Shown: positions 9,701-17,927 of the stretch, one piece after another | Numbering within the stretch: position 1 is the first letter of the stretch | Layout of the letters: each line of letters begins with the position of its first letter | DNA from: Bacteroidia bacterium | GTDB taxonomy: Bacteria > Bacteroidota > Bacteroidia > B-17B0 > Aurantibacillaceae | Direction: 5' to 3' | Length of the DNA: 56,775 bases | NCBI GenBank assembly: GCA_016787705.1 | Contig: JAEUTP010000021.1 | Location: 1-56,775 of the forward strand | Notes under the pieces: model-generated | Databases searched by the model: none | Seen by the model: the letters and a program-made list of their open reading frames with translations, nothing else | What the model was told of the DNA's origin: nothing | Position numbers and translations under genes: made by a program

Positions 9701-10883
9701 ATTTAGATAACATTAAACCCGCAAGGCCCGCCACTAATGGTGTTGCCATTGAGGTGCCTGACGAACCAAAATAATTATTAGTAGTTCCGGTACTTGTAAT
9801 ATTTTCTCCCGGAGCAGCAATATCAACCCATGTTCCAAAACACGAGAAACCTGACTTAACATTGTTGGATGCTACCGAAGCAACACAATAAACATTATTG
9901 TATGCTCCTGGGTAATGAAACGCACTGTTGCCATCATTACCAGCGGCGCAAACTACAATACAGCCCCTGTTCCAGGCATAATCAATAACAGATTGTTCAG
10001 CAGCAGATGCAGTGCCGGGCCCTCCCCAAGAGCAGGAGATTACGCGTGCTTTTATTTTTGCGGCGTAAATAATACCTTGGTAACCTGCAGAAATACCAGT
10101 TGTACTTCCAGTATTGTTTTGACATTTTACAGGTATTATTTTTATATTCCATCCAATAGATGCAATACCATTATTATTATCTGTTCTTGCCCCTGCAATA
10201 CCCGCGCAATGAGAGCCGTGATTCATACCGGTATTTGATGGAATTGGATTGTTATCGCCATCGGCAACGTCGTAACCATTAACATCATCAACATAGCCAT
10301 TTCCATCATCATCAATACTATTACCGGCAATTTCAGCTGTATTTGTATACGTATTACCTACAAGATCAGAGTGTGTCCATGCTATGGCATTATCGCAAAT
10401 AGCAACTGTAATGTTAGAGTTTCCATTTGCCGTGCTATTAAAAACATTCCAGGCATTTTGGGCATTTATCTGCGTTAAGTGTGCTCCAAAAGTTGGGTCG
10501 TTAGGTGTTACGTCGGTTGTATTTAAATTTACTTTTTCAGCATATTCAATTCCATCAATAGTTCTTATTTCATTAATAAAAGCATCTACTTTGGTTATTT
10601 GCGAAAACTCAAATTTTAAAATATAAGGAAGTTTAGCATCATCATCAGCTTGATAAAAAGGCTTGTAAGCACGGGTAACACCATATTTAAGAAGTATTTT
10701 ATTAACTAATTTTAATTTAGAAACAGGAATATTATTCGGATCTTCTTTAGAAACTTCTTTTAAAGCAGCTTTTGTAAATTTTACATAAATCTCACCATCT
10801 ACCTGGTGTTTGTAAACTGTTTGTGCAAATAAGTTATTCATGCATAAACATACAATAATTGCTGATAAAACTTTTTTCATCAT
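6732..10883 (-). CDS. Multidomain subtilisin-like protease, T9SS-exported
   Basis: A 1383-residue secreted S8 peptidase. Order: signal peptide (1-21); propeptide-like region (to ~130); catalytic domain ~140-445 with Asp164 (AICDNAIAW), His222 (NHGSHCAGIAG), oxyanion Asn316 (AAGNDG) and Ser378 (GSSGTSMATP); PKD-like domain ~450-530; jelly-roll (MAM/CUB-like) ~535-715; second PKD ~717-793; five Ig-like/PKD-like repeats of ~70 residues (794-1146), each with a CAG-type start and a YTV.G end; two SprB-like repeats (~1150-1298); type-A T9SS sorting domain ~1305-1383 (LLVYPNPAQS). The triad looks intact, so it is probably an active surface or secreted protease. It ends at the shared palindromic terminator. 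Confidence 0.93.
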   Translation of the reverse strand: MMKKVLSAIIVCLCMNNLFAQTVYKHQVDGEIYVKFTKAALKEVSKEDPNNIPVSKLKLVNKILLKYGVTRAYKPFYQADDDAKLPYILKFEFSQITKVDAFINEIRTIDGIEYAEKVNLNTTDVTPNDPTFGAHLTQINAQNAWNVFNSTANGNSNITVAICDNAIAWTHSDLVGNTYTNTAEIAGNSIDDDGNGYVDDVNGYDVADGDNNPIPSNTGMNHGSHCAGIAGARTDNNNGIASIGWNIKIIPVKCQNNTGSTTGISAGYQGIIYAAKIKARVISCSWGGPGTASAAEQSVIDYAWNRGCIVVCAAGNDGNSAFHYPGAYNNVYCVASVASNNVKSGFSCFGTWVDIAAPGENITSTGTTNNYFGSSGTSMATPLVAGLAGLMLSKCPFMTQTDVLNCISSTAANIYTLSGNSAYSPNQLGAGRIDAFGAMNCAAAFLTYAPVANFYTLTRNTCPNTSISFIDSSMYAPTNFTWTFQGGTPATSTSSNPSVQWATPGTYSVSLTAANANGSNTKIKLSYITIAGPIALPLTEGFQATTFLPTNWTSYNIGNDANYYARITGPTLGGFGTSTACVTYDNYNIDAAPDRDEMRTPKYSFSNVVSARLRFDVAYKQYDNQFSDTLEVLLSTNCGTSWTSIYSKGGSTLSTSAGTLQNNVFTPTAGQWRRDTIDVSALTAGQGNIMFSFKNRGHYGQAMYLDNINLAFPTPTVNFTIPTTACVGANINLLNTTTGASNYTWTMTGGTPATSNATNPTVSYATPGTYSVTLLAANGTSTASITKTVSIITGPTISVNTPSICAGNQATLTATGATGYTWTAGPTTATMTASPIATTVYTVTGTNGTCLSSQTATIVITTGPTINVNTPTVCASTPATLTATGATNYTWTAGPTTASMSASPSVTTVYTVTGNNGGCSTIKTATIVVTPNPTVSVNNQTICAGGTATLNATGATSYSWSTGSTSNPLLVSPSSNTVYTVIGTTSGCTNTKTVSVTVGSSLSVLISANPSSVCAGGSSTLTASGATNYTWSPGGSNATSINVTPSSTTTYTLVGTNGACSGSTTLVVSVIATPSISISTSPSPTICAGKSVTIAASGFYSTYVWSSPSATVASYAATPGTSTNYTVVGSGSGGCTTSSIIAITVKTNPLTSITSTNANCSNPCSGIANGNTSAGTAPYTYSLIGGSCSSLPCNNLCAGNYTLVTNDAFGCTSVNTFSITAPTNNLLSNVTVTNSACSSCSTGIANVNVVGGVSPYTYTWSPTGGNAATASSLAPICYTVTVADANGCSVTNTACVGFATGIQSVVNNSNLLVYPNPAQSDVTIEYQGAAFNYVLYNNLGQLIATAQNNENKAVINLNEFAKGIYTIEIEIGKEKVRKKLVVE
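8088..8504 (-). repeat. Two near-identical Ig-like modules inside the protease
   Basis: Residues 794-862 and 863-932 of the subtilisin are close copies. They share the patterns GPTI.VNTP..CA, TLTATGAT.YTWTAGPTTA and TTVYTVTG. At DNA level this gives two units of about 207 bp in tandem, more alike than the three modules that follow, which suggests recent unequal exchange. Confidence 0.7.
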
Positions 10884-10980
10884 TAATATGGGTTTAAATT
10901 TGTTTAGTTGATATTATAAATATAATGAAATAAGGTAAAAAACCAAACATTTTTTGTCAAAAAAGCATTATTTTTAACAA

Positions 10981-11922
10981 ATGAGATTGGCAGTTATAGA
11001 TTGCGGTACTAATACGTTTAATTTACTTATTGTAGACTTTGATAACCAGAAAAAGTATAACAAAGTATTTAATTCGCGTATTGCTGTAAAGCTTGGCCAG
11101 GGCTCTATTAACAAAGGATTTATTGGTGAAGAGCCTTTTAAAAGGGGTATTAATGCCATTAAAGATCTTAATGTTGAAATACAAAAATTTAATGTATCTA
11201 AAATTTTAGCTTTTGCAACTTCAGCAATAAGAGATGCAGATAATGGTAAAGAATTTGTAAACGAAGTAAAAAGGCAAACGGGTATTGATGTAGAAATAAT
11301 TGATGGTAACCGCGAAGCTGAATTGATTTACTTAGGAAATAAAGAGGCCGTTACACTTACCGATTCTGTTTCGTTGATTATGGATATTGGTGGCGGAAGC
11401 AATGAATTTATTTTAGCAAACAATAAAGGCTTGTTGTGGAAACATAGTTTTCCAATTGGCGCTGCAAGAATACTGGAGAAATTTTCTCCATCCGATCCTA
11501 TCACCAATATTGAAATTGCAGATATAAAAGAATATATGAAAAGCCAGATGTATCCTTTATTTGACGCTGCAAAAGAATTTATGCCGCTCGAATTAATAGG
11601 TTCTTCGGGTGCATTCGATTCCATTGTAGAGATAATTAATGGCGAATTAAATGGCGAACCGCTTATAGATTCAAAAACATGTTATGATATTAATATGCTG
11701 GACTATCTGCATATCTCACGACTAATTAAATATTCTACACTTGCTGAAAGAAAAAATATAAAAGGTCTTGTATCTATGCGTTTTGATATGATCGTTATTT
11801 CTTGCTTAATGATCGATTATATAATTAAATCTCTCAATATTCCAAAAATGCGAGTGTCCACCTACTCATTAAAGGAAGGCGCATTAATAGATCATATTAT
11901 TCAATCAGGAAAAATAAAATAA
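10981..11922 (+). CDS. Ppx/GppA-family phosphatase
   Basis: A 313-residue protein of the exopolyphosphatase/guanosine pentaphosphatase family (ASKHA fold). The N-terminal phosphate loop MRLAVIDCGTNTFNLLIVDF and the second loop SLIMDIGGGSNEFIL are intact, and the catalytic Glu is expected in the FATSAIRDADNG/NREAELIYLG segment. It lacks the C-terminal HD-like extension of long Ppx enzymes, so it is the short bacteroidal type. Its role is hydrolysis of polyphosphate or pppGpp in the stringent and phosphate response. It is divergent from the subtilisin gene across 97 bp. Confidence 0.9.
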   Translation: MRLAVIDCGTNTFNLLIVDFDNQKKYNKVFNSRIAVKLGQGSINKGFIGEEPFKRGINAIKDLNVEIQKFNVSKILAFATSAIRDADNGKEFVNEVKRQTGIDVEIIDGNREAELIYLGNKEAVTLTDSVSLIMDIGGGSNEFILANNKGLLWKHSFPIGAARILEKFSPSDPITNIEIADIKEYMKSQMYPLFDAAKEFMPLELIGSSGAFDSIVEIINGELNGEPLIDSKTCYDINMLDYLHISRLIKYSTLAERKNIKGLVSMRFDMIVISCLMIDYIIKSLNIPKMRVSTYSLKEGALIDHIIQSGKIK

Positions 11923-11978
11923 CCATGAAGCAGGATCCTAATAGCTATCGGCACGCTTTATGAATTAAAAATAAAATT

Positions 11979-13130
11979 ATGGCAAAAATATTAGTGATAG
12001 ATGATGAAAAAGCGATCCGCAGATCGATAAAAGAGATTCTTGAATTTGAAAAACATATTATTGAAGAAGCTGAAGACGGCCAAGCTGCATTGGATATGGC
12101 ACTTAAAAATAATTACGATATTATATTAAGTGATATTAAAATGCCAAAATTAGATGGTATTGAATTGCTTCAAAAATTAATTGAAAATAAAGTCAATAGC
12201 TCTATTATAATGATGAGCGGGCATGGCACTATTGAAACTGCAGTAGATGCTGTAAAGAATGGTGCTTACGATTATTTGGCTAAACCGATCGATCTTAACC
12301 GTTTGCTTGTTTCGGTTAGAAACGCTTTAGAGAAAGGCGATCTTGTTACAGAAACAAAGATCCTTAAAAAGAAGATCACTAAAAGTGTTGACATGATAGG
12401 CAATTCAAAAGCTATTCAAAATATAAAAGATATTATTGAGAAAGTTGCGCCAACCGATGCCAAGGTATTAATTACCGGAAGTAATGGAAGTGGAAAGGAG
12501 TTAGTTGCAAAATGGTTGCACGAAAAAAGTAATCGCGCTAATGGACCTTTGATTGAAGTAAACTGCGCTGCTATTCCATCAGAATTGATTGAAAGCGAAT
12601 TGTTTGGGCATGAAAAAGGATCGTTTACCAGTGCGGTAGCACAGCGTAAAGGTAAATTTGAACTGGCAGAAGGTGGTACGTTGTTTTTAGATGAGATAGG
12701 CGATATGAGTTTAAGTGCGCAGGCAAAAGTATTACGCGCCCTGCAGGAAAATAAAATTACAAGAGTGGGGGGTGACAAAGAAATTAAAGTAAACGTAAGG
12801 GTAATAGCAGCAACAAATAAAAATTTAGAGAAAGAGATTGAAAAAGAAACTTTTAGGCAGGATCTTTTTCACCGCTTAAGTGTTATTCCAATTCATGTAC
12901 CATCTTTGGATGAACGTAAAGAAGATATTCCGGTACTTGCCGATTATTTTTTAGAACTAATTTGTACAGAAATGGGAATAACAAAAAAAGCAATTACCCC
13001 AGATGCTTTAAAAGCTTTGCAGGAACGAAACTGGCATGGTAACATTCGTGAATTCAGGAACGTAATAGAACGCCTTATTATTTTGGGTGAAAAAGAAATT
13101 ACTGTTACAGATGTTAAACAATTTGGTTAA
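11979..13130 (+). CDS. NtrC-like response regulator lacking a DNA-binding domain
   Basis: A 383-residue protein with a receiver domain (1-125; acids Asp8/Asp9, phospho-acceptor Asp52 in LSDIKMP, Lys102) and a sigma-54-type AAA+ domain (~135-375; Walker A GSNGSGKE 167-174, Walker B FLDE ending 239). The sigma-54 contact loop is GSFTSA (214-219), not the canonical GAFTGA. The protein stops just after the AAA+ lid and has no Fis-type helix-turn-helix. Proteins of this form occur widely in Bacteroidota, so this is a family trait and not a truncation. The TPR/SpoIIE phosphatase gene starts 9 bp downstream, so the two are probably co-transcribed and may act in one signalling path. No histidine kinase is adjacent. 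Confidence 0.9.
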   Translation: MAKILVIDDEKAIRRSIKEILEFEKHIIEEAEDGQAALDMALKNNYDIILSDIKMPKLDGIELLQKLIENKVNSSIIMMSGHGTIETAVDAVKNGAYDYLAKPIDLNRLLVSVRNALEKGDLVTETKILKKKITKSVDMIGNSKAIQNIKDIIEKVAPTDAKVLITGSNGSGKELVAKWLHEKSNRANGPLIEVNCAAIPSELIESELFGHEKGSFTSAVAQRKGKFELAEGGTLFLDEIGDMSLSAQAKVLRALQENKITRVGGDKEIKVNVRVIAATNKNLEKEIEKETFRQDLFHRLSVIPIHVPSLDERKEDIPVLADYFLELICTEMGITKKAITPDALKALQERNWHGNIREFRNVIERLIILGEKEITVTDVKQFG

Positions 13131-13139
13131 GTATTTTAT

Positions 13140-15416
13140 ATGAAAAAAGCGATCTTACGGTTGAGGTCTTTTTTTGTTTTTGCTATATGTGTTGGTTTTT
13201 CTGCTTTGTTGGCACAGAATACAAAAAAATTGAATATAGATTCTTTAAAGAATGTAATTGCAACCGCAAAATACGATACAACAAAAGTTAACACTTTGTG
13301 CGCTCTCGCTTTTGAGATAAAACGTAAAGCACCAGATGAGGCTTTGCTACATATATCTACGGCAATTGAATTTTCTGAAAAAATAAATTATAGTTCTGGT
13401 TTGGGCAAAGCCTATCGTACCAAAGGCTTAATATTAAAAGAGAAAGAACAACCCGAAATTATTCTGGCGCTTTATAAAAAATCGCTTCAAAGTTTTACCC
13501 GCGCAAATGATGAAAAGGGCCTGTGCGAAATTAATACCAGTATTGGAAATTTATACAGGGATGGAGGAAACTTTGATTCGGCATTTTACTTTTTTAATAT
13601 TGCCGAAAATATTGCCACCAAATTAAAAGATAATACACGCCTTGCAATTATCTATCACGATAAAGCTGGTGTTTACAGTAAAATGTTCAATTTTTCTAAA
13701 GCAACTGAGCTGTACCTAAATTCTCTTCAACTGTCTATTAAATTAAAAGACAGGTTATTTGAAGCAAATTGTTTAAATAGTTTGGGTGGTATTTACTACA
13801 ATCAAAAAAATTATAAAAAAGCGGAAGAGTATATTTTAAAAGTAATTGCTTTAAGAACCGAGCTGAAACAACCTGTCGAAATAGGTAAATCGCTTGGTAA
13901 CCTTGCTAAGTTATATTCGCGAACAGATCGAACACCCCAGGCATTTGAGGCTTATGCTAAAGCAGAAAAGATATTTACCGATCTGCATGATTCTGTAGGG
14001 TATATTTCTATTAAAGTACAGGAAATATCTTTATATGATCAAGTAGGCGAGCATCAAAAGATAATAAATATGGGTAAAGAACTGGCTCCATTTGTTTCTG
14101 CGCTTAAACCTGCTAATTATATGTCGTTGCATTTTTCTATTGGCAAAGCTTACAGGCGAACAGGTAAATACGACCTTGCATTAAACGAAGTTAACCTGGC
14201 AATCGGTATTGCTGATAAAACAAATAATGCCAATGCTCTTATGCACGGCTATGATGAACTGTACAGAATTTACCAATCAAAGAATGATTACAAAAAAGCA
14301 TTTATGTATCTTGAACAGTATTCCATATTAAAAGACAGTTCATTAAATGCGGAATCGGCAAAACAAATTGCTGAAATGGATACAAAATATCAAACCGAAA
14401 AAAGAAATCTTGAAATAAAAACTTTAAGTACTGAGAAATCGCTGCAACAGGCAGAGTTGGATAAAAAGGAAGCAGAGGCGCATAGGCGTAATTTTCAGTT
14501 AATGGTATTTGCCATTGGTTTTACAATTGCATTGGTATTATCTGTCATTATTTATCGTAACCTTCAAAAAAACAAACGTTACAGTCGCATTATTGAAGCT
14601 CAGAAACAGGAAGTGGAGCAGCAAAAAGCAGAAGTAACGCACCAAAAAGAAAAGGTGGAAGAAAAAAACAAAGAAATTACCGATAGTATTAATTACGCAT
14701 TAAGAATTCAATCAGCTATTTTACCATCAATAAATTATGTAAAAGAATATTTGCCTGAGAGTTTTATTCTTTATCAACCAAAAGATATTGTTGCGGGTGA
14801 TTTTTACTGGATGCATATATCAGGTGAAAAGATATTTATTGCGGCTGCAGATTCAACCGGGCATGGTGTGCCGGGAGCTTTGGTGTCGGTAGTTTGTGCC
14901 AATGCTTTAAACAGAACAGTAAACGAATTTGGAATTACCGATACAGGCAAGATACTTGACAAAACGCGGGAGTTGGTAATTGAAACTTTTGCTAAAAGTA
15001 TTAGTGATGTAAAAGACGGGATGGATATTTCTTTATTATGTATTGATAAAAATAAAAAGCAATTGCAGTGGAGTGGGGCAAATAATCCGCTATGGTACAT
15101 TTCCGATAAAGAGATAAAAGAAATTAAAGGAGATAAACAGCCTGTTGGAAAAAGTGATAATGTTAAAGCATTTACTTCTCATAATTTAGAATATAATACC
15201 GGAGATGTTTTTTATTTATTTACGGATGGTTACGCCGATCAGTTTGGTGGCAATAAAGGCAAGAAATTTAAATATAAGCAACTCGAAGAACTTTTACTTA
15301 CTTTATGTAACCAGCCACTAGCGCAACAGCAAGCCCATCTTTCAAATGCATTTAATAACTGGAAAGGAGAGTTAGAACAAGTAGATGATGTTTGTATTGT
15401 TGGAATAAAGTTATAA
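13140..15416 (+). CDS. TPR-transmembrane-SpoIIE phosphatase signalling protein
   Basis: A 758-residue protein. Signal sequence (1-25), about seven TPR-like helical repeats (~50-400) expected in the periplasm, one membrane helix (~453-473), a charged coiled coil (~475-515), then a PPM/SpoIIE serine phosphatase domain (~540-758). Metal-binding acids are visible in VAGDFYW (Asp554), AADSTGHGVPGA (Asp571), VKDGMD and the terminal VDDVCIVG. This layout is typical of Bacteroidota: external TPR sensing coupled to a cytoplasmic phosphatase acting on an anti-sigma-factor antagonist or another phosphoprotein. No anti-sigma partner is adjacent. A paralogue lies at 49120-51348. Its stop is 1 bp from the convergent CAP protein gene. 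Confidence 0.9.
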   Translation: MKKAILRLRSFFVFAICVGFSALLAQNTKKLNIDSLKNVIATAKYDTTKVNTLCALAFEIKRKAPDEALLHISTAIEFSEKINYSSGLGKAYRTKGLILKEKEQPEIILALYKKSLQSFTRANDEKGLCEINTSIGNLYRDGGNFDSAFYFFNIAENIATKLKDNTRLAIIYHDKAGVYSKMFNFSKATELYLNSLQLSIKLKDRLFEANCLNSLGGIYYNQKNYKKAEEYILKVIALRTELKQPVEIGKSLGNLAKLYSRTDRTPQAFEAYAKAEKIFTDLHDSVGYISIKVQEISLYDQVGEHQKIINMGKELAPFVSALKPANYMSLHFSIGKAYRRTGKYDLALNEVNLAIGIADKTNNANALMHGYDELYRIYQSKNDYKKAFMYLEQYSILKDSSLNAESAKQIAEMDTKYQTEKRNLEIKTLSTEKSLQQAELDKKEAEAHRRNFQLMVFAIGFTIALVLSVIIYRNLQKNKRYSRIIEAQKQEVEQQKAEVTHQKEKVEEKNKEITDSINYALRIQSAILPSINYVKEYLPESFILYQPKDIVAGDFYWMHISGEKIFIAAADSTGHGVPGALVSVVCANALNRTVNEFGITDTGKILDKTRELVIETFAKSISDVKDGMDISLLCIDKNKKQLQWSGANNPLWYISDKEIKEIKGDKQPVGKSDNVKAFTSHNLEYNTGDVFYLFTDGYADQFGGNKGKKFKYKQLEELLLTLCNQPLAQQQAHLSNAFNNWKGELEQVDDVCIVGIKL

Positions 15417-15417
15417 T

Positions 15418-17811
15418 TTACTTCCCTTCCGGACAAGTGCCTTTATAAACTTTTTTCACCTCCGGATTTTCCAACACCTGGAAGGTCATGAACGGATCGC
15501 CAAATAATTTACAATACCTATCCTGATTTTTACTTTTAGCAATTTCTAAAGCGCGGGCAAAGGTGCGTGAATAATATTTTTCCTGTAACCTGCTTGCAGA
15601 TGCAATGTACATGAATACTAAATTCTCATTCACATCAGGCATACTTAAATAAGGCTCTAAAACTGTAGACGAATATTTAAAATCTTTTGCTCTCGAAAAA
15701 ACATACGATAGTTTTAAAGCATTTTGCCAGCTCGCATCTTTGATATTATAGAATGATTTGATGCGAGCAATACAAGCATCAATTTGCGCATCAGCATTGT
15801 CCATTGTATCTAAACTTTCCATAATTTTAAATTGCCACTCAATATTTAAACCATTCACTAAGTTGCTATCCAGCTTACCGTATAAGCCATCAATGGTTTG
15901 CTGTACTTTGGCCTGGTGTTCCTGGTTGCCGGCATTACTATCTAATTTTAACTGGCAGTATGTTTTGTTGTATTGTAAAATAGGGTTTGCCGGTTCAAAT
16001 TTTAATAAACGGTCAAAAGTAGCTTCATCCTCTTCATCTACCGTATTGTTTGCCTGGTATTGATAATACAAAAGGTTATTTATTAAACTTATATTTTTTG
16101 CGTTCTCTTCAATTTTTAAACTATCGTAAATGCTAACAGGGTATTTATTTTCAGCAATGCGCTTATTCATAAACTCCATAATTTTATACGCCTGCGGATA
16201 GTTATTTGCTTTTAGAGCGCGTTCAAAGCTTACCCGTGAAAATTTTTCTTCTTTGGCACCACTTACATCGTAAGTAATATCCATGATCATTTGTGCAAAA
16301 CGTTCTTTGGCTAAAATAGGTTCCAGTTCTTCCTGTAATTTTTTATCATTATTAATTTGTTGAATAGCTTTGTGTTTTCCCTGGGCCACTAAGCTCGCAT
16401 ATTTGCCATCTTCATTCTCAAGCATAAATAATCCCCAGCTGTCTTTTGTTTCGATGGTTGGATTGATCTTATTTTTCTGGAAACTTTGTAAAACGCCCAA
16501 TACACTTTCTCCACGTTTACGCTGTAATTTGGCATTAGCCGCTGAATCGCCTTCAATAGAAGAGTAGGCGTAAATGTAAAGTCCATCAATAATAAAATCG
16601 GGTTCATTTAAGGCTTTAATAAAAGGTTGAATGTCTTCTGTTTTATATTCGAATTTATTTTTTTCGAAAGGAATGGTAAAATTAATGATCGAACTTTCTG
16701 ATTTTGGTTCAAATGGTGGCTTTAATCCGGTTGTATTATTAAAAGGCAATAAACCAATTGGTGTTTTACTGTCTATCTTTCCATTCTCATAATAACCTCT
16801 TGTAATAGTTCTGCAAATACGGCCATCCTGTACCACTATCAAATTTACTTCATATTGCCCTGTTATCTTTGGATTGAATTTTCCCAGCTCTACTTCAATA
16901 CCTTTGTTTTTATTTTTACGATTTACTTTAGGATCTTTACTTACTAAAATATTTTTCTTGAACAATTTATCTTTATAAATAACCTTACTCATAATTCCTT
17001 TATTGTAAAGATTATTGTCTACAATATTATAGTCGGCATTTACGTATTGATCGCGTTGTACAATATCAAAGGCCAAACCATCCTTGCTTTTCTTTAATAA
17101 ACGGCGAAGATCTTTTGCATTAGGATATTTTAACCATACTTTTCCATTCTCAACATATACGCCTTTTTCCAATACATCATAATTGCGAAAGCGATCGCAG
17201 TTCTTGCAATATTTAGTTTCTGGTCCTTTTAAACTTTTTGATTTAGTGTTGAAGGGAATGGCCAATTGTTTTTTATAGATAACACCACCGTTAGTAATAT
17301 CATATCCACCAAATACAGCGCTTGCAAAAACCTTTTTACCATCATCGCCCAATTCACATGAAATACCAACCAAAGTATATTTTGGATTCATTACTATTGG
17401 CAGTGTTTTTTGATAACTCTCCCAACGGTTATAAATGGTTTTGGCAACATCTGCTGTCAAATAATTTTCGCGGCCCTTGCTTATGGCGGCTTTCATTGTT
17501 AATTCCTCACCACGTTTTGTTGCGCCTGCTTTTTTTAAATTTTTTTGAGTGGTTTTAAATTCAACTTTATCTTTTCCTGAGCTGGCCATTTTATCGGCAC
17601 TTAACTGTGCTGAAAATTGCAGCATCTCGCTCATCTCTAAAGAGTCTAAGCCTTTGCTGGCCCTAAAGCGGTTCAATTCTTTTAAAAGTATACGTGGTAA
17701 TTCATCTATCTTAAAATTTTCGTCGCCCATAGCCATCTTTGTTGTTGAAACCTGTGAATAGAAGTTCAACGACAAAAACAAAACAATTAAAAAAGATAGA
17801 ATGCGTTTCAT
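15418..17811 (-). CDS. CAP-domain and OmpA-like secreted protein
   Basis: About 797 residues from ATG 17811, chosen because a clean signal peptide (MKRILSFLIVLFLSLNFYSQ) follows at once; the upstream 16 codons are not signal-like. An SCP/CAP-type domain (~30-180) shows LLKELNRFRASKGLDSLEMS and the later ASAVFGG. A beta-rich middle follows, then an OmpA-like region (~375-530) around FTIPFEKNKFEYKTEDI and IYAYSSIEGD..AN..LQRKRGESV, and a helical TPR-like C-terminus. It is probably an envelope protein binding peptidoglycan or glycan through the OmpA-like part. The function is unknown and the CAP/OmpA pairing is unusual. It is convergent with the SpoIIE gene. Confidence 0.75.
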   Translation of the reverse strand: MKRILSFLIVLFLSLNFYSQVSTTKMAMGDENFKIDELPRILLKELNRFRASKGLDSLEMSEMLQFSAQLSADKMASSGKDKVEFKTTQKNLKKAGATKRGEELTMKAAISKGRENYLTADVAKTIYNRWESYQKTLPIVMNPKYTLVGISCELGDDGKKVFASAVFGGYDITNGGVIYKKQLAIPFNTKSKSLKGPETKYCKNCDRFRNYDVLEKGVYVENGKVWLKYPNAKDLRRLLKKSKDGLAFDIVQRDQYVNADYNIVDNNLYNKGIMSKVIYKDKLFKKNILVSKDPKVNRKNKNKGIEVELGKFNPKITGQYEVNLIVVQDGRICRTITRGYYENGKIDSKTPIGLLPFNNTTGLKPPFEPKSESSIINFTIPFEKNKFEYKTEDIQPFIKALNEPDFIIDGLYIYAYSSIEGDSAANAKLQRKRGESVLGVLQSFQKNKINPTIETKDSWGLFMLENEDGKYASLVAQGKHKAIQQINNDKKLQEELEPILAKERFAQMIMDITYDVSGAKEEKFSRVSFERALKANNYPQAYKIMEFMNKRIAENKYPVSIYDSLKIEENAKNISLINNLLYYQYQANNTVDEEDEATFDRLLKFEPANPILQYNKTYCQLKLDSNAGNQEHQAKVQQTIDGLYGKLDSNLVNGLNIEWQFKIMESLDTMDNADAQIDACIARIKSFYNIKDASWQNALKLSYVFSRAKDFKYSSTVLEPYLSMPDVNENLVFMYIASASRLQEKYYSRTFARALEIAKSKNQDRYCKLFGDPFMTFQVLENPEVKKVYKGTCPEGK

Positions 17812-17895
17812 AAACGAATTTTGAGACCGTAAAATAAAAAATATTGCGAGACGAAGCAATTATTTGTTAAAAAAACAAGTGTAAGTGAATAAATT

Positions 17896-17912
17896 ATGGC
17901 TTAAACAGCCAT
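17896..17912 (-). terminator. Weak hairpin after the MauE-Trx gene
   Basis: ATGGCT, a 5-nt loop, then AGCCAT, 16 bp past the stop of the minus-strand MauE-thioredoxin gene. No strong U-run follows, so termination here is only a possibility. Confidence 0.3.
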
Positions 17913-17927
17913 TAACAAGACTTTCGG

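Noticed and set aside
9915..10626. Plus-strand frames inside the subtilisin gene
   Set aside because: Shadows of a clearly real long minus-strand gene.
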